DNA from: Anaerolineae bacterium
GTDB taxonomy: Bacteria; Chloroflexota; Anaerolineae; 4572-78; J111
NCBI GenBank assembly: GCA_022071955.1
Contig: JAJVIM010000007.1
Coordinates: 124,001-188,000 of the forward strand
Reading direction: 5' to 3'
Length of the DNA stretch: 64,000 nt
The notes beneath the pieces were generated by a model. That model did not search any database and was not told where the DNA came from. It saw nothing but the letters and a program-made list of their open reading frames with translations. Position 1 is the stretch's first letter. Each line of letters opens with the position of its first letter. Shown in pieces: positions 27,860 through 36,654 of this stretch. The translations under genes were made by a program, and so were the position numbers.

Positions 27860-27971
27860 CACGGCCGGGTAAATGGGGTCAGTTTGTAACCCCTGAGCGA
27901 TTTGCCCCGAGGCGCAACCGCCCGCCGACCAAAACGCTCAGAGGGGGCGGCTCGTTTGTGAGCGATTTCAA

Positions 27972-28000
27972 TTGCAAGAATCAGGACTCCCGTCTATAAT
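27972..28000 (+). promoter_or_regulatory. Promoter of the DUF1232 gene
   Basis: TTGCAA (27972-27977), 17-bp spacer, TATAAT (27995-28000). Upstream the gap has the direct repeat TGAGCGATTT (27894-27903, 27959-27968), the second copy just before the -35, and the inverted pair CTGAGCG/CGCTCAG (27893-27899, 27935-27941), possible operator sites. Confidence 0.68.
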
Positions 28001-28050
28001 TTCGTGTTGTTACGTGGTGAGCGTTTAGTTGCAAGCAAAAGGAGAACCCT

Positions 28051-28416
28051 ATGAGCGGCAGAAAATCGCTTCCTGATGGCACAGACCGGCAGATTTCGAT
28101 GTTGTCCGGCCTGATCAACCAGGTGCAATTGGTGTGGATGTTGCTGAAAGACCCCCAGGTGTCACTGTGGATCAAATCAGTTATTCCGCTTTCCTTTATA
28201 TACACCATTTCCCCGGTCGATTTTATTCCCGACGTGCTGTTGGGAGTAGGCCAGCTCGACGACCTGGGCGTGCTTCTGTTGGGGTTGGCGCTCTTTTTAA
28301 AGCTGTGCCCGCCAGACCTGGTGGAGTATTATCGCCGGCAAATTGAGTTTGGCCCCGACCCGGATGACGACAGCGAAACGGTAGACACCACGTACAAGAT
28401 TTTAGATGAAGACTAA
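28051..28416 (+). CDS. DUF1232 (YkvA-like) membrane protein
   Basis: A 121-residue protein with the DUF1232 core Y-T-I-S-P-V-D-F-I-P-D followed by G-Q-L-D-D-L-G-V-L-L, which forms a membrane-associated helical hairpin. The N-terminal region is soluble (V-W-M-L-L-K-D-P-Q-V-S-L-W), and the tail is acidic. AGGAGAACCCT precedes ATG 28051. The function of the family is unknown. The next gene starts 20 bases downstream, so they may share the promoter at 27972. Confidence 0.85.
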   Translation: MSGRKSLPDGTDRQISMLSGLINQVQLVWMLLKDPQVSLWIKSVIPLSFIYTISPVDFIPDVLLGVGQLDDLGVLLLGLALFLKLCPPDLVEYYRRQIEFGPDPDDDSETVDTTYKILDED

Positions 28417-28436
28417 CTTACAGGCAGGACTTACGC

Positions 28437-29300
28437 ATGAGTGAGCAAGCTGTGCTTCGGTCTCCCCACGTGGTAGCCCAGGAATTGGATATTTCGCCGG
28501 CGACGCTGCGGCGCTGGTCGGATGAATTTAAGGATTTTCTATCAGAAGATGCCAGCGCCAGCAGCGGGCGAAGCCATCGCCGTTACAACAGCGGCGATTT
28601 GATGACGCTTCAATTTATCAAAGAGTTAATGAACGATGGCCTCACCTATGAACAGGTGCGGGAGCGGCTGGTCAACCGGCCGGTTGCGGCGGCCACGGCA
28701 ACCCCCGGCCGCCCGATGGTTGATATTGACCCGGACGACGACGACCCGTTGTTTGATGAAGATGACGGAACTGACCTTGCCGCCGAGGCGGCGCTGATGA
28801 CGCCCAACGGCGCCGAATCGCCGGCGCTGGCGTTTTTAACCAACACGCTGGCCACGCTCTCCGACAGCCAGAAAAGTATTCTCAACAGCCAGGCCGCCAA
28901 CCGCGAACTGCTGGGCGTGCTGCTGCAAGATAACTTCAATTTAAAGGAAGAGAATAACCGGCTGCGTGACCGAATTTTAGAGGTAGAACGTGAAGTTGCC
29001 CAAACCCGGCAGGACGAGGAGTGGCGGCGCGAATCGCTGCGACAGGAACTTGAAGGCAAAATTGCCGTAGCCAGCCAACTGGCCACGCAGGCACTAACCA
29101 CCGCCAGTTCCATTGAACTCCCTGAAATAAAAACGGTTGAAAACAAATCGGGCTGTCTGGGTATGCTGTTTGGCGGCGGCACATCTCAAATTGTGACGAC
29201 CCCCAAACGGCCCAAACCTGGCGCCGCGCCAAGGCCGACCGCGCCAGGTTCGGCGCCAACGGCCGCCAACCACCCCAAACCACTGTTCCCCCCGGAATAA
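28437..29300 (+). CDS. MerR-like DNA-binding protein with coiled coil
   Basis: A 287-residue protein. Residues about 10-75 form a MerR-type winged helix (V-A-Q-E-L-D-I-S-P-A-T-L-R-R-W, then H-R-R-Y-N-S-G-D-L), followed by an acidic linker, a coiled coil near 150-215 (N-N-R-L-R-D-R-I-L-E-V-E-R-E-V) and a Pro-rich tail with a C-L-G-M-L-F-G-G-G element. It has no ligand-binding cysteines of classical MerR. The shape (MerR head, coiled coil, disordered tail) recalls chromosome-organising or phage-plasmid RacA-like proteins as well as regulators. A strong terminator follows. Confidence 0.78.
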   Translation: MSEQAVLRSPHVVAQELDISPATLRRWSDEFKDFLSEDASASSGRSHRRYNSGDLMTLQFIKELMNDGLTYEQVRERLVNRPVAAATATPGRPMVDIDPDDDDPLFDEDDGTDLAAEAALMTPNGAESPALAFLTNTLATLSDSQKSILNSQAANRELLGVLLQDNFNLKEENNRLRDRILEVEREVAQTRQDEEWRRESLRQELEGKIAVASQLATQALTTASSIELPEIKTVENKSGCLGMLFGGGTSQIVTTPKRPKPGAAPRPTAPGSAPTAANHPKPLFPPE

Positions 29301-29336
29301 AAAAAGCCGCCGGCTCCGGGCCGGCGGCTTTTTTGT
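29301..29336. terminator. Bidirectional terminator
   Basis: AAAAAGCCGCCGGC (29301-29314) pairs with GCCGGCGGCTTTTT (29320-29333), 5-nt loop, with A/T tracts on both sides. It lies between the convergent MerR-like and DUF368 genes and serves both. Confidence 0.9.
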
Positions 29337-29352
29337 TGGTCAGTTTATCGTA

Positions 29353-30303
29353 TCACGCCGAAGCTGGTTCGGCCAATTTTTCTTTGCGACTACCCAGGTA
29401 GTCAATAAAAATGACCGCCCCAAAACCAACCACCGCCAGAATGAGCGCCAGCGCCACATTGGCCGTTAAATCGGCGGGCAGCATGTTGATCTGTTCCAGC
29501 GGCACCTCCACGCCGTGCCGGTCGGTAGTGGTGCTGAGAGTGCCTTTCCACGGCCAAATTTTGCGCAGCGACCCGGCCATAAATCCAATCAGCACCGCCA
29601 CAGTGACATCGTGATACCGTTTAAATAGCCAGCCCAGCACCTGGGCAAACGTGCCCAACCCAATTATTGCACCGGCGGCCACCAGCAGCAGCGTTACAAA
29701 ATCTCGGTTGTTCACCGCCGACAGAATGTATTCGTACTGGCCCAGCAGCACCAAAATGAACGAACCGGAAATGCCCGGCAAAATCATGGCGCAAATGGCG
29801 ATAAAGCCGCTGCCAAACAAAAACAGCGCGGTATGCGGCATTTCGGCGGGAACAAGGCCAACAATCACCCAGGCCACAATTGCCCCAATCATCACCGCGG
29901 CCAACGTCGCTGCGTTCCATTGCTTAACCCGTTTGGTCACCATCAAAATTGAGGCCAGCACCAACCCAAAGAAAAACGACCAGATCAGCGACGGGTGGTC
30001 ATCGAGCATCCATTCCAAAAATCTGGCCAGCGAAAAGACCGCCGTCAACATACCGGTAACCAGAGCCAGCAAAAAAGGCCAGGGCAGGCTGGTGAAGGCT
30101 TCTTTAAATTTAAAGGTAAAGACAAGTTTCAACGCACTGGGGCTGAGAAATGTGCGGATCGATTCAATTAATTCTTCATAAATTCCCAAAATAAAGGCCA
30201 TTGTTCCGCCAGAAACCCCCGGCACCACATCGGAGGCTCCCATAGAAAAACCTTTGGCCACCAAAATCAGATAATCTTTTAACGAACGCGACTGTATTTT
30301 CAT
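29353..30303 (-). CDS. DUF368 polyprenyl-phosphate transporter family protein
   Basis: A 316-residue polytopic membrane protein. The family signature G-A-S-D-V-V-P-G-V-S-G-G-T is at residues 22-34 and is echoed by M-I-L-P-G-I-S-G-S in the second half, so the protein is an inverted-repeat transporter. DUF368 (PopT) and DedA (UptA) proteins were reported to recycle undecaprenyl phosphate across the membrane for cell-envelope synthesis. It has about eight helices and a soluble insert near 240-270. GAGGATGAATTT precedes ATG 30303. Confidence 0.88.
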   Translation of the reverse strand: MKIQSRSLKDYLILVAKGFSMGASDVVPGVSGGTMAFILGIYEELIESIRTFLSPSALKLVFTFKFKEAFTSLPWPFLLALVTGMLTAVFSLARFLEWMLDDHPSLIWSFFFGLVLASILMVTKRVKQWNAATLAAVMIGAIVAWVIVGLVPAEMPHTALFLFGSGFIAICAMILPGISGSFILVLLGQYEYILSAVNNRDFVTLLLVAAGAIIGLGTFAQVLGWLFKRYHDVTVAVLIGFMAGSLRKIWPWKGTLSTTTDRHGVEVPLEQINMLPADLTANVALALILAVVGFGAVIFIDYLGSRKEKLAEPASA

Positions 30304-30429
30304 AAATTCATCCTCTGCTCATACCCATTCAATAAACACAAGGCGAAATTCTACCACGGCATCCCCCACAGCAAAAATAGGTGCCAACAATTGCCCCAAA
30401 TTCCGCGGATTCCTTGATTTTCGTTGACC

Positions 30430-30458
30430 TTGACTATCCCTATACCGCGTGGTATATT
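30430..30458 (+). promoter_or_regulatory. ftsH promoter
   Basis: TTGACT (30430-30435), 17-bp spacer, TATATT (30453-30458), giving a leader of about 38 nt with AAAGGAAA before the ATG. Confidence 0.72.
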
Positions 30459-30502
30459 TTTGGTGCTGTAAAAAACCGCCATATAAAAGGAAATAACGTC
30501 AT

Positions 30503-32302
30503 ATGAAGTGGTCTCGCGCGTTGTACGCGGTATTGATATTTATTGTGCTGGCCTTTCTGTACGGAATGTTTGTTCTCCGCGCCGATGCGCCGGACGTGGT
30601 TGATATTTCCAGCATCGCTCAAATGGCCAAAGATGGCAAGGTTGAAGCGATTCGGGTGGATCAAAATGAACTCACCATAACCCTCCAGGATGGCACCCAA
30701 GTAGCCTCCAACAAAGAGGCGTCTATCGGCGTGGTTGAAAACCTAAAATTGATGGGCGTGCCAGAGGAGCAACTGCGGCAGATAAAAGTGACCATCGCTC
30801 CACGCAGCGCCTGGGATGGCTGGCTGGCCATTTTGGGAACGCTGTTGCCGCTCATTTTAATTGGAGGATTTTTCTTTTTCATTTTGCGCCAGGCTCAGGG
30901 GGCCGGCAATCAGGCTCTCAACTTTGGCAAAAGCCGCGCCCGGATGTTTTCCGGCGATAAGCCGACGGTGACTTTTGATGATGTGGCCGGCGCGGATGAA
31001 GCCAAGCGCGAACTGGCCGAAATTGTGGAGTTTTTGCGCGAGCCGGAAAAGTTCATCTCGCTGGGGGCGCGGATTCCCAAAGGCGTGTTGATGGTTGGCC
31101 CGCCCGGCTGTGGCAAAACGCTCACTGCCAAAGCCATTGCCGGCGAGGCCGGGGTGCCCTTTTTCAGCATTTCCGGCTCGGAATTTGTGGAAATGTTTGT
31201 GGGTGTGGGTGCCAGCCGCGTGCGCGACCTGTTTGATCAGGCCAAACGCAACAGCCCATGCATCATTTTTATGGACGAAATTGACGCCGTGGGCCGCCAT
31301 CGCGGGGCCGGGCTGGGCGGCAGCCACGACGAACGCGAACAAACTCTCAACCAGATTCTGGTTGAAATGGACGGCTTTGACACCGACACTAACGTCATTG
31401 TTGTTGCCGCCACCAACCGGCCCGATATTCTTGACCCGGCGCTGCTGCGCCCCGGCCGTTTTGACCGGCGCGTGGTTCTTGACCGCCCCGACCGCAAAGG
31501 CCGCGAGCAGATTCTCAACATCCACGTGCGCGGCAAGCCGCTGGCCCCGGATATTGATTTACCGGTAATCGCCAAGCAAACGCCCGGTTTTGTTGGCGCA
31601 GATATTGAAAATATGGTCAACGAGGCGGCCATTTTGGCGGCGCGGCGCAATCAAAAACAAATTTTTATGCGCGACATGCAGGAAGCCATTGAAAAAGTGA
31701 TCGCCGGGCCGGAGCGCAAAAGCCGCGTTATCCCCGAGCGCGAACGGCGCGTAATTGCCTACCACGAAGCTGGCCACGCCCTGGTAATGAAACTGACGGC
31801 AGAATGTGACCCGGTTCACAAAGTGAGTATTACCGCCCGTGGCATGGCTGGTGGGTACACGCTGGCCCTGCCGGATGATGATCGGTATTTAACCAATCAA
31901 AGCAAATTTGAAGCCGACCTGGCCGCGCTGATGGGAGGCCGGGCCGCGGAAGAAATTGTATTTAAAGAGGCCACCACCGGCGCCAGCAACGATCTTGACC
32001 GCGCCACCAAAATGGCCCGCGCCATGGTTACGCGTTACGGCATGAGTGAAAAACTGGGGCCGCTGATGTTTGGCGAAAAGGACGAAATGGTCTTTTTGGG
32101 CAAAGAAATTGGCGAACAACGTAACTACAGCGAAGAAATTGCCCGCCAGATTGATCGTGAAGTCCGCCGAATTGTGGAAATAGCCTACAACAAAGCCAAC
32201 AAAGTTTTGCAGGAAAACCGCGCCAAGCTGGAAGAAATCGCCGAGCGGTTACTGCAAGAAGAAACCCTCGATCGTGCTGCCTTTGATGCCATGTTTGCCT
32301 GA
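30503..32302 (+). CDS. ftsH: ATP-dependent zinc metalloprotease FtsH
   Basis: A 599-residue membrane AAA+ protease that extracts and degrades membrane proteins and short-lived regulators. Order: first helix (about 8-26), a short periplasmic domain, second helix (about 100-125), AAA domain with Walker A G-P-P-G-C-G-K-T (near 198), Walker [26 protein letters not shown], then the M41 protease domain with H-E-A-G-H (H421, E422, H425) and third zinc ligand D497 in N-D-L-D-R-A-T. All catalytic residues are present and the length is normal. It has its own promoter and a strong hairpin downstream. Confidence 0.97.
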   Translation: MKWSRALYAVLIFIVLAFLYGMFVLRADAPDVVDISSIAQMAKDGKVEAIRVDQNELTITLQDGTQVASNKEASIGVVENLKLMGVPEEQLRQIKVTIAPRSAWDGWLAILGTLLPLILIGGFFFFILRQAQGAGNQALNFGKSRARMFSGDKPTVTFDDVAGADEAKRELAEIVEFLREPEKFISLGARIPKGVLMVGPPGCGKTLTAKAIAGEAGVPFFSISGSEFVEMFVGVGASRVRDLFDQAKRNSPCIIFMDEIDAVGRHRGAGLGGSHDEREQTLNQILVEMDGFDTDTNVIVVAATNRPDILDPALLRPGRFDRRVVLDRPDRKGREQILNIHVRGKPLAPDIDLPVIAKQTPGFVGADIENMVNEAAILAARRNQKQIFMRDMQEAIEKVIAGPERKSRVIPERERRVIAYHEAGHALVMKLTAECDPVHKVSITARGMAGGYTLALPDDDRYLTNQSKFEADLAALMGGRAAEEIVFKEATTGASNDLDRATKMARAMVTRYGMSEKLGPLMFGEKDEMVFLGKEIGEQRNYSEEIARQIDREVRRIVEIAYNKANKVLQENRAKLEEIAERLLQEETLDRAAFDAMFA

Positions 32303-32313
32303 GGCACCTTTTG

Positions 32314-32348
32314 GGCGGCATGGCCACGGACTCTGTGGCCATGCCGCC
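32314..32348 (+). terminator. Hairpin after ftsH
   Basis: Perfect 14-bp stem (32314-32327 with 32335-32348) and 7-nt loop 12 bases after the ftsH stop. There is no T-run, so it may be a Rho-assisted terminator or an mRNA-stabilising structure. Confidence 0.6.
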
Positions 32349-32391
32349 TGCTCACCGCCGCAGTCCTTAACCCTTAAAACGCCGATTTCAG

Positions 32392-32421
32392 TTGACAGTT
32401 TATGGCCGGATGCGGTATACT
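32392..32421 (+). promoter_or_regulatory. Promoter of the V4R / response-regulator pair
   Basis: TTGACA (32392-32397), 18-bp spacer, TATACT (32416-32421). The start point near 32428 leaves a leader of about 130 nt. Confidence 0.75.
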
Positions 32422-32559
32422 TAATCAGCTTTGCGTGTTAAAAAACAGCCTTCCCCAAAAATTTAATTGCAGCAGTCGCAATTTTTTTTGTTTGGGGACT
32501 ATTTTTTAACAGTTCAAGCGGGAATTTGCTCCGCAACATATACCCTGGAGGTAATTCTA

Positions 32560-33186
32560 GTGGCCGAAAAAAGTGGGTATTATTATCCAAATAAAATGGG
32601 TCGCATTTATCTGATGGCAATGGAAGAAGTCATGGGCACCAACGGCATCAAAGCCGTTCTTAACCTGGCCAAAGTTCCAGAACTTATTGGAAATTATCCT
32701 CCAAACAACCTGGCTCGAGAATTTGATTTTGCCGATTTTGGCGCAATCGGGCAGGCTATTGAAGAAATGTACGGTCCGCGCGGTGGCCGGGGACTGGCTC
32801 TGCGCGCCGGTCGGGCCTCGTTTGCCCAGGGACTCAGTGAATTTGGCTCGGTGGTTGGGGCCAGCGAACTTGCCTTCAAGGTTATTCCGCTCCAAACCAA
32901 GCTGAAAGTTGGCCTCAAAGCCATGGCCGAAACCTTTAGCAAGTTCACCGACCAGGAAACTGATGTTGTTGAAAGTGACGAATACTTTATTTACACCATC
33001 TACCGCTGCCCGGTGTGCTGGCACCGGTCCAGCGACCGCAACATTTGTTACGGCGCCGTCGGCATTTTGCAAGAAGGCTTGCGCTGGGTCAGCGGCGGCA
33101 AAGATTTTAAAGTGGAAGAAATTCAATGCCATGCTAATGGCGATGAAAATTGCGTGTTCCACATTTATAAAGAACCTCTCAACTAA
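32560..33186 (+). CDS. V4R-domain (4-vinyl-reductase-like) sensor protein, copy 1
   Basis: A 208-residue soluble protein. The N-terminal half (Y-L-M-A-M-E-E-V-M-G-T-N-G, Y-P-P-N-N-L, Y-G-P-R-G-G-R-G) and the C-terminal cysteine-bearing V4R core (C-P-V-C-W-H-R-S, then G-I-L-Q-E-G-L-R-W and C-H-A-N-G-D-E-N-C-V-F) match the hydrophobic-ligand V4R/heme-NO-binding-like fold. Related domains sense hydrocarbons or phenols in XylR/DmpR activators. GTG 32560 is chosen: GGAGG is 8 nt upstream, and 31 extra upstream codons lie in leader sequence. A paralogue lies at 51425 with the same order of motifs. A response regulator follows 66 nt later. Confidence 0.82.
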   Translation: MAEKSGYYYPNKMGRIYLMAMEEVMGTNGIKAVLNLAKVPELIGNYPPNNLAREFDFADFGAIGQAIEEMYGPRGGRGLALRAGRASFAQGLSEFGSVVGASELAFKVIPLQTKLKVGLKAMAETFSKFTDQETDVVESDEYFIYTIYRCPVCWHRSSDRNICYGAVGILQEGLRWVSGGKDFKVEEIQCHANGDENCVFHIYKEPLN

Positions 33187-33252
33187 TTTGCAGTTTGCCC
33201 TGTATTTTGGCGCAAGCAATTATTACCACGGCCCCGCAGGGATTGGCTCAAA

Positions 33253-34125
33253 ATGAAACACACCCTGATGATTGTTGAAGATGACCTGGATACTTCTGAG
33301 ATGCTCCGGGTCTACTTTGAGGCGCAAGGGTATAAAGTTGTAACCGCGGCCAGTGGAAACGAAGCGCTGGAAAAATGTAAAGCTGAAAAGCTGGACTTGA
33401 TCCTGCTCGATGTTCGGCTGCCGGATAAAGATGGTTTTGAAGTGGGCCAAACCCTGCAGGCCGATGTGCGCACCAGCCGGCTGCCGGTGATTTTTGTGAC
33501 CGAGCGCCGCGAGCGGGATGACCGGATTGCCGGGTTAAAACTGGGCGCCATCGATTACATCACCAAGCCGTTTGACGTGCAAGAGCTGCGGCTGCGGGTA
33601 CGCAATGCGCTGCGCCGGGCCGGCAGCCAAAACAACCCTGTTACCGGCCTCCCCGGCGAAAAACTCACCACCGACCGCCTGAGCCTGATGCTCGAACGCG
33701 AAAGCTGGGCCGCTCTCGGCATCAATGTTGTTGGGCTGGATAAATTCAACGAAATTTATGGATTTGTAGCCCGCGATGACGTGCTCCGGGCCATCGCTTT
33801 AACCTTAACCAGCGCCGTAGACGAGCTGGGCAGCATTGATGACTTTGTAGGGCACCCCGCCGAAAGCCAGTTTGTGATTATTACCATCCCCAACAAAATG
33901 CAAAATCTGGGCGCGCAAATTTCTGAGCGGTTGAACCAGGCTATGACCTACTTCTACCCGATTCACGACCGCGAAGCCGGCTTTGTGCGGCGGGGTGAAG
34001 ATGAGGCCGATACCATAAAAGTGCCGTTTATGAGCATTGCCATAGCCAGCCTCTCGCATAAAAACGATGCGGTTGCCGATGTTGACACGCTGAAGCAGGC
34101 GCTCAGCCAGCCGCTTCGCGTTTAA
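33253..34125 (+). CDS. Response regulator with degenerate GGDEF-like domain, copy 1
   Basis: A 290-residue protein. The receiver domain (1-120) is intact: acidic pocket D10-D11, phospho-acceptor D53 in L-L-D-V-R-L-P-D, the switch Thr in F-V-T-E and the Lys in I-T-K-P-F-D. The second half begins N-P-V-T-G-L-P-G-E-K-L as diguanylate cyclases do, and has D-K-F-N-E-I-Y-G-F, but the G-G-D-E-F site reads A-E-S-Q-F, so it should not make cyclic-di-GMP. It may bind a nucleotide or act as a protein-interaction output. The paralogue at 43032 shares this layout. It pairs with the V4R gene upstream. Confidence 0.85.
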   Translation: MKHTLMIVEDDLDTSEMLRVYFEAQGYKVVTAASGNEALEKCKAEKLDLILLDVRLPDKDGFEVGQTLQADVRTSRLPVIFVTERRERDDRIAGLKLGAIDYITKPFDVQELRLRVRNALRRAGSQNNPVTGLPGEKLTTDRLSLMLERESWAALGINVVGLDKFNEIYGFVARDDVLRAIALTLTSAVDELGSIDDFVGHPAESQFVIITIPNKMQNLGAQISERLNQAMTYFYPIHDREAGFVRRGEDEADTIKVPFMSIAIASLSHKNDAVADVDTLKQALSQPLRV

Positions 34126-34150
34126 TTACTCAATAACAGCTAGCTCAGAG

Positions 34151-34184
34151 GCAGTGTTACTGCGGAGTAACACTGCTTTTTTTT
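34151..34184 (+). terminator. Intrinsic terminator
   Basis: Perfect 10-bp stem GCAGTGTTAC / GTAACACTGC (34151-34160, 34167-34176), 6-nt loop and eight T residues (34177-34184), ending the V4R/regulator unit. Confidence 0.93.
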
Positions 34185-34216
34185 AACTCTGACCAACCAT
34201 TAACCAGGTATAGCTT

Positions 34217-35431
34217 ATGACCATTTCGCTTGATCAAATCAGGGCCATTGCCCGGCAATACCACCCGGCCAGCGTTGAATTTGCCCGGGACATTGTCGCT
34301 ATTCCCAGTTTGCCCGGCCACGAAAGCGATGTGGCCGCCGCGATTATCAATGAAATGACCCAACTCAGTTTCGATGAGGTCTGGACCGATCAGGCTGGCA
34401 ATGTGATTGGCAAAATCAATGGCGCAGAAGGACCGGCCATCATTTTAAACGGCCACATGGACCATGTTGATGCCGGCCTGCTGGAAAGCTGGCCCTACCC
34501 TCCGTTTGACGCGCACATTATTGACGGTGAATTGTGGGGGCGCGGCACGGTAGATATGAAAGGCCCGGTGGCCTGTATGATTTACGCCGCCAGCTTTTAC
34601 AAGCAAATGGGCCTCACCCCGCCCGGCGACATTTACGTAACCATCGCTGTAATGGAAGAGATTGGCGGGTTGGGCAGCCAGTATTTGGCCTCGCAGCTCA
34701 ACGCGCAGGCGGCCATTTGCGGCGAACCCAGCAACAACACCCTGCGGCGCGGCCATCGGGGCCGGGTTGAGCTGAATGTGGAATTTGAAGGCCAATCGGC
34801 GCACGCCAGCGTGCCGCACCTGGGCATTAATCCGCACTACGGGGCGGCGGCGTTTTTGCAGGCGCTGCCCACCATCCCGCTGGCCTCCGATGCCGTTTTG
34901 GGCAGCTCCACGGTTGCACCAACTCTCTACCAAACCGACCAGATCAGCCCCAATGTGATTCCGGGAACGGTCCACCTTACTCTGGATTGGCGCAATGTTC
35001 CCACCGAGTCGCCGGAAGCAATTGTGGCCAAAGCCAACCAAGTGCTGCAAACCTGTCTCAAAGATTCGGCGGCGGCGGCCAACGTACAGGCCTCAATTGC
35101 CGTAACCCGCAAAGAATTTGTCACTTACACCGGCATGGTGCACGATTTCCCATCGATTTTTCCCTCGTTTTTGTTGCCGCAGGATCACCCCATGTTGCAG
35201 GCGGCGCAGCGGGCGTTGATTGAGGCGCTGGGCCGGGATGATGGCGTGAGCGTGTGGCGCTTTGCCACCGATGGCGGCCACCTGATGGCCGCCGGCATAC
35301 CCACCGTCGGTTTTGGCCCCGGCGACGACGCGCTGGCCCATACCAACCGCGAAAGAATCAGCCTGCTCCAAATGGAAGAAGCCCTCACCGGCTATCTGGC
35401 GCTGACGCAGGCCCTGTTTCAATCAGCCTGA
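34217..35431 (+). CDS. M20-family metallopeptidase / deacylase
   Basis: A 404-residue two-domain zinc amidohydrolase (ArgE/DapE/ACY1 group, YgeY-like). Metal ligands: H in N-G-H-M-D-H-V, bridging D in G-R-G-T-V-D-M-K-G, catalytic and metal Glu in M-E-E-I-G-G, E/D in C-G-E-P-S and the last His in D-D-A-L-A-H-T-N-R-E. The lid domain carries G-Q-S-A-H-A-S-V-P as usual. YgeY-like members act on carbamoyl or N-acyl amino acids, but no partner enzymes are near. The gene follows a strong terminator and no convincing promoter is seen in the 30-nt gap. Confidence 0.88.
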   Translation: MTISLDQIRAIARQYHPASVEFARDIVAIPSLPGHESDVAAAIINEMTQLSFDEVWTDQAGNVIGKINGAEGPAIILNGHMDHVDAGLLESWPYPPFDAHIIDGELWGRGTVDMKGPVACMIYAASFYKQMGLTPPGDIYVTIAVMEEIGGLGSQYLASQLNAQAAICGEPSNNTLRRGHRGRVELNVEFEGQSAHASVPHLGINPHYGAAAFLQALPTIPLASDAVLGSSTVAPTLYQTDQISPNVIPGTVHLTLDWRNVPTESPEAIVAKANQVLQTCLKDSAAAANVQASIAVTRKEFVTYTGMVHDFPSIFPSFLLPQDHPMLQAAQRALIEALGRDDGVSVWRFATDGGHLMAAGIPTVGFGPGDDALAHTNRERISLLQMEEALTGYLALTQALFQSA

Positions 35432-35448
35432 GGCCACCCCCACGCAAT

Positions 35449-35476
35449 TTGATTCTGCTAGGGGGCGTGATATGCT
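35449..35476 (+). promoter_or_regulatory. Promoter of the thioesterase / HAD pair
   Basis: TTGATT (35449-35454), 16-bp spacer, TATGCT (35471-35476). The start near 35483 leaves room for AGGAGG at 35492 and TTG 35504. Confidence 0.45.
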
Positions 35477-35503
35477 ATGCCGGTAGTTAGCAGGAGGTTT
35501 TAC

Positions 35504-35935
35504 TTGGACGGATTTCGACACATTTATCCCATCGAGGTGAGATTCAGAGACATCGACGCGCTGGGACACGTGAACAACGCCACAGTGCTCACCTTTGTAG
35601 AAACCGCGCGCGTACCGTACATGGTGGCGCTGGGGGTTCGGCAGCCGCGAGCCGGGATCGGCGATATTGCCTTTATTGTGGCCCACATTAGCTGCGATTT
35701 TCGCCGGCCTATTTTTTACGGCCAGCGCGTTGAAGTTGGCACACGCACCGTGCAACTTGGGCGCACCAGCATGCGGCTGGAACACCGGATTGAAGCCGAT
35801 GGCCAACTGGCCGCCGAAGGCATCTGCTATTTGGTACATTTTGATTACAGCGCCAACCGCAGCATCCCCATTACCCCGGCCATGGCCGCCAAAATTGAAG
35901 CATTTGAAGGCCGATCATTGGGAGCCGCCGCTTGA
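35504..35935 (+). CDS. Hotdog-fold acyl-CoA thioesterase (YbgC/4HBT type)
   Basis: A 143-residue hotdog protein. V-R-F-R-D-I-D-A-L-G-H-V-N-N is the 4-hydroxybenzoyl-CoA-thioesterase motif with catalytic Asp, followed by the long helix F-V-E-T-A-R. It should hydrolyse acyl-CoA or acyl-ACP thioesters in the cytoplasm. TTG 35504 is the start because AGGAGG is 6 nt upstream; an in-frame ATG at 35477 lies before that site. The stop overlaps the TTG start of the HAD gene by four bases (TTGA). Confidence 0.87.
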   Translation: MDGFRHIYPIEVRFRDIDALGHVNNATVLTFVETARVPYMVALGVRQPRAGIGDIAFIVAHISCDFRRPIFYGQRVEVGTRTVQLGRTSMRLEHRIEADGQLAAEGICYLVHFDYSANRSIPITPAMAAKIEAFEGRSLGAAA

Positions 35936-36654
35936 GTAGCCATAATTTGAGCCAGATTACCACCGTCATTTTTGATATGGACGGCACGCTTATTGAGCAC
36001 ACCTGGCGGCTGGAGCAAATTTGCAGCGAGCTGTTCAACCGTTTTGCCGGCCAGCTTGCGCCCGTTACCGAAGAAGAATTTTTTGATTGCTACTGGCGCA
36101 AAAGCACCGACCTGTGGTTTATGATGATTGACCAAATCATCGATGGTGAAACGGCGGCCAGGTACGGCTACATCAACACCCTGCGCACGCTGGAGCAGGA
36201 TGTCTCGCTGGCGGAGCCGATGCTCAACACCTGGCAGGCGCTGGTGCTGGAAGAGGCCATTCCGTTTGCCGATACCTACCCGGTGCTCCGGTCGGTTAGG
36301 GCCAAATACACCACCGGGATTGTAACCAACGGCTTCACCCATTTTCAGCGCCAAAAAATAAACAAATACCATCTGGCCAGCGAGGTGGACTTTACCCTGG
36401 TTTCAGAAGAAGCCGGCTACCACAAACCCGATCCCCGAATTTTTACCGCCGCGCTGGAGCTGGCGGGCCGGCCTCAACCCCACCAAACTATTTACGTTGG
36501 CGACAATCTGGAAGCCGATATTCACGGCGCGTTAGCCGCCGGGATTACCCCCATTTTTCTCAACGCCAAAAACGGGCCAGCGGCGCCGGCTAGCGTGCGC
36601 TGCATCCGTCATCTTACCGAACTTTTGCAATTGCTGGATTTAGCGGTTCTTTAA
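35932..36654 (+). CDS. HAD-superfamily phosphatase
   Basis: A 240-residue HAD hydrolase: motif I D-M-D-G-T-L near residue 15, a helical cap, motif II T-N-G, the motif III Lys in H-K-P-D-P and motif IV G-D-N-L-E-A-D. The pattern is that of small-molecule phosphatases related to YjjG and phosphoglycolate phosphatase. TTG start by overlap with the thioesterase gene. Its 3' end overlaps the convergent rnd gene by 15 bases. Confidence 0.87.
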   Translation: MSSHNLSQITTVIFDMDGTLIEHTWRLEQICSELFNRFAGQLAPVTEEEFFDCYWRKSTDLWFMMIDQIIDGETAARYGYINTLRTLEQDVSLAEPMLNTWQALVLEEAIPFADTYPVLRSVRAKYTTGIVTNGFTHFQRQKINKYHLASEVDFTLVSEEAGYHKPDPRIFTAALELAGRPQPHQTIYVGDNLEADIHGALAAGITPIFLNAKNGPAAPASVRCIRHLTELLQLLDLAVL

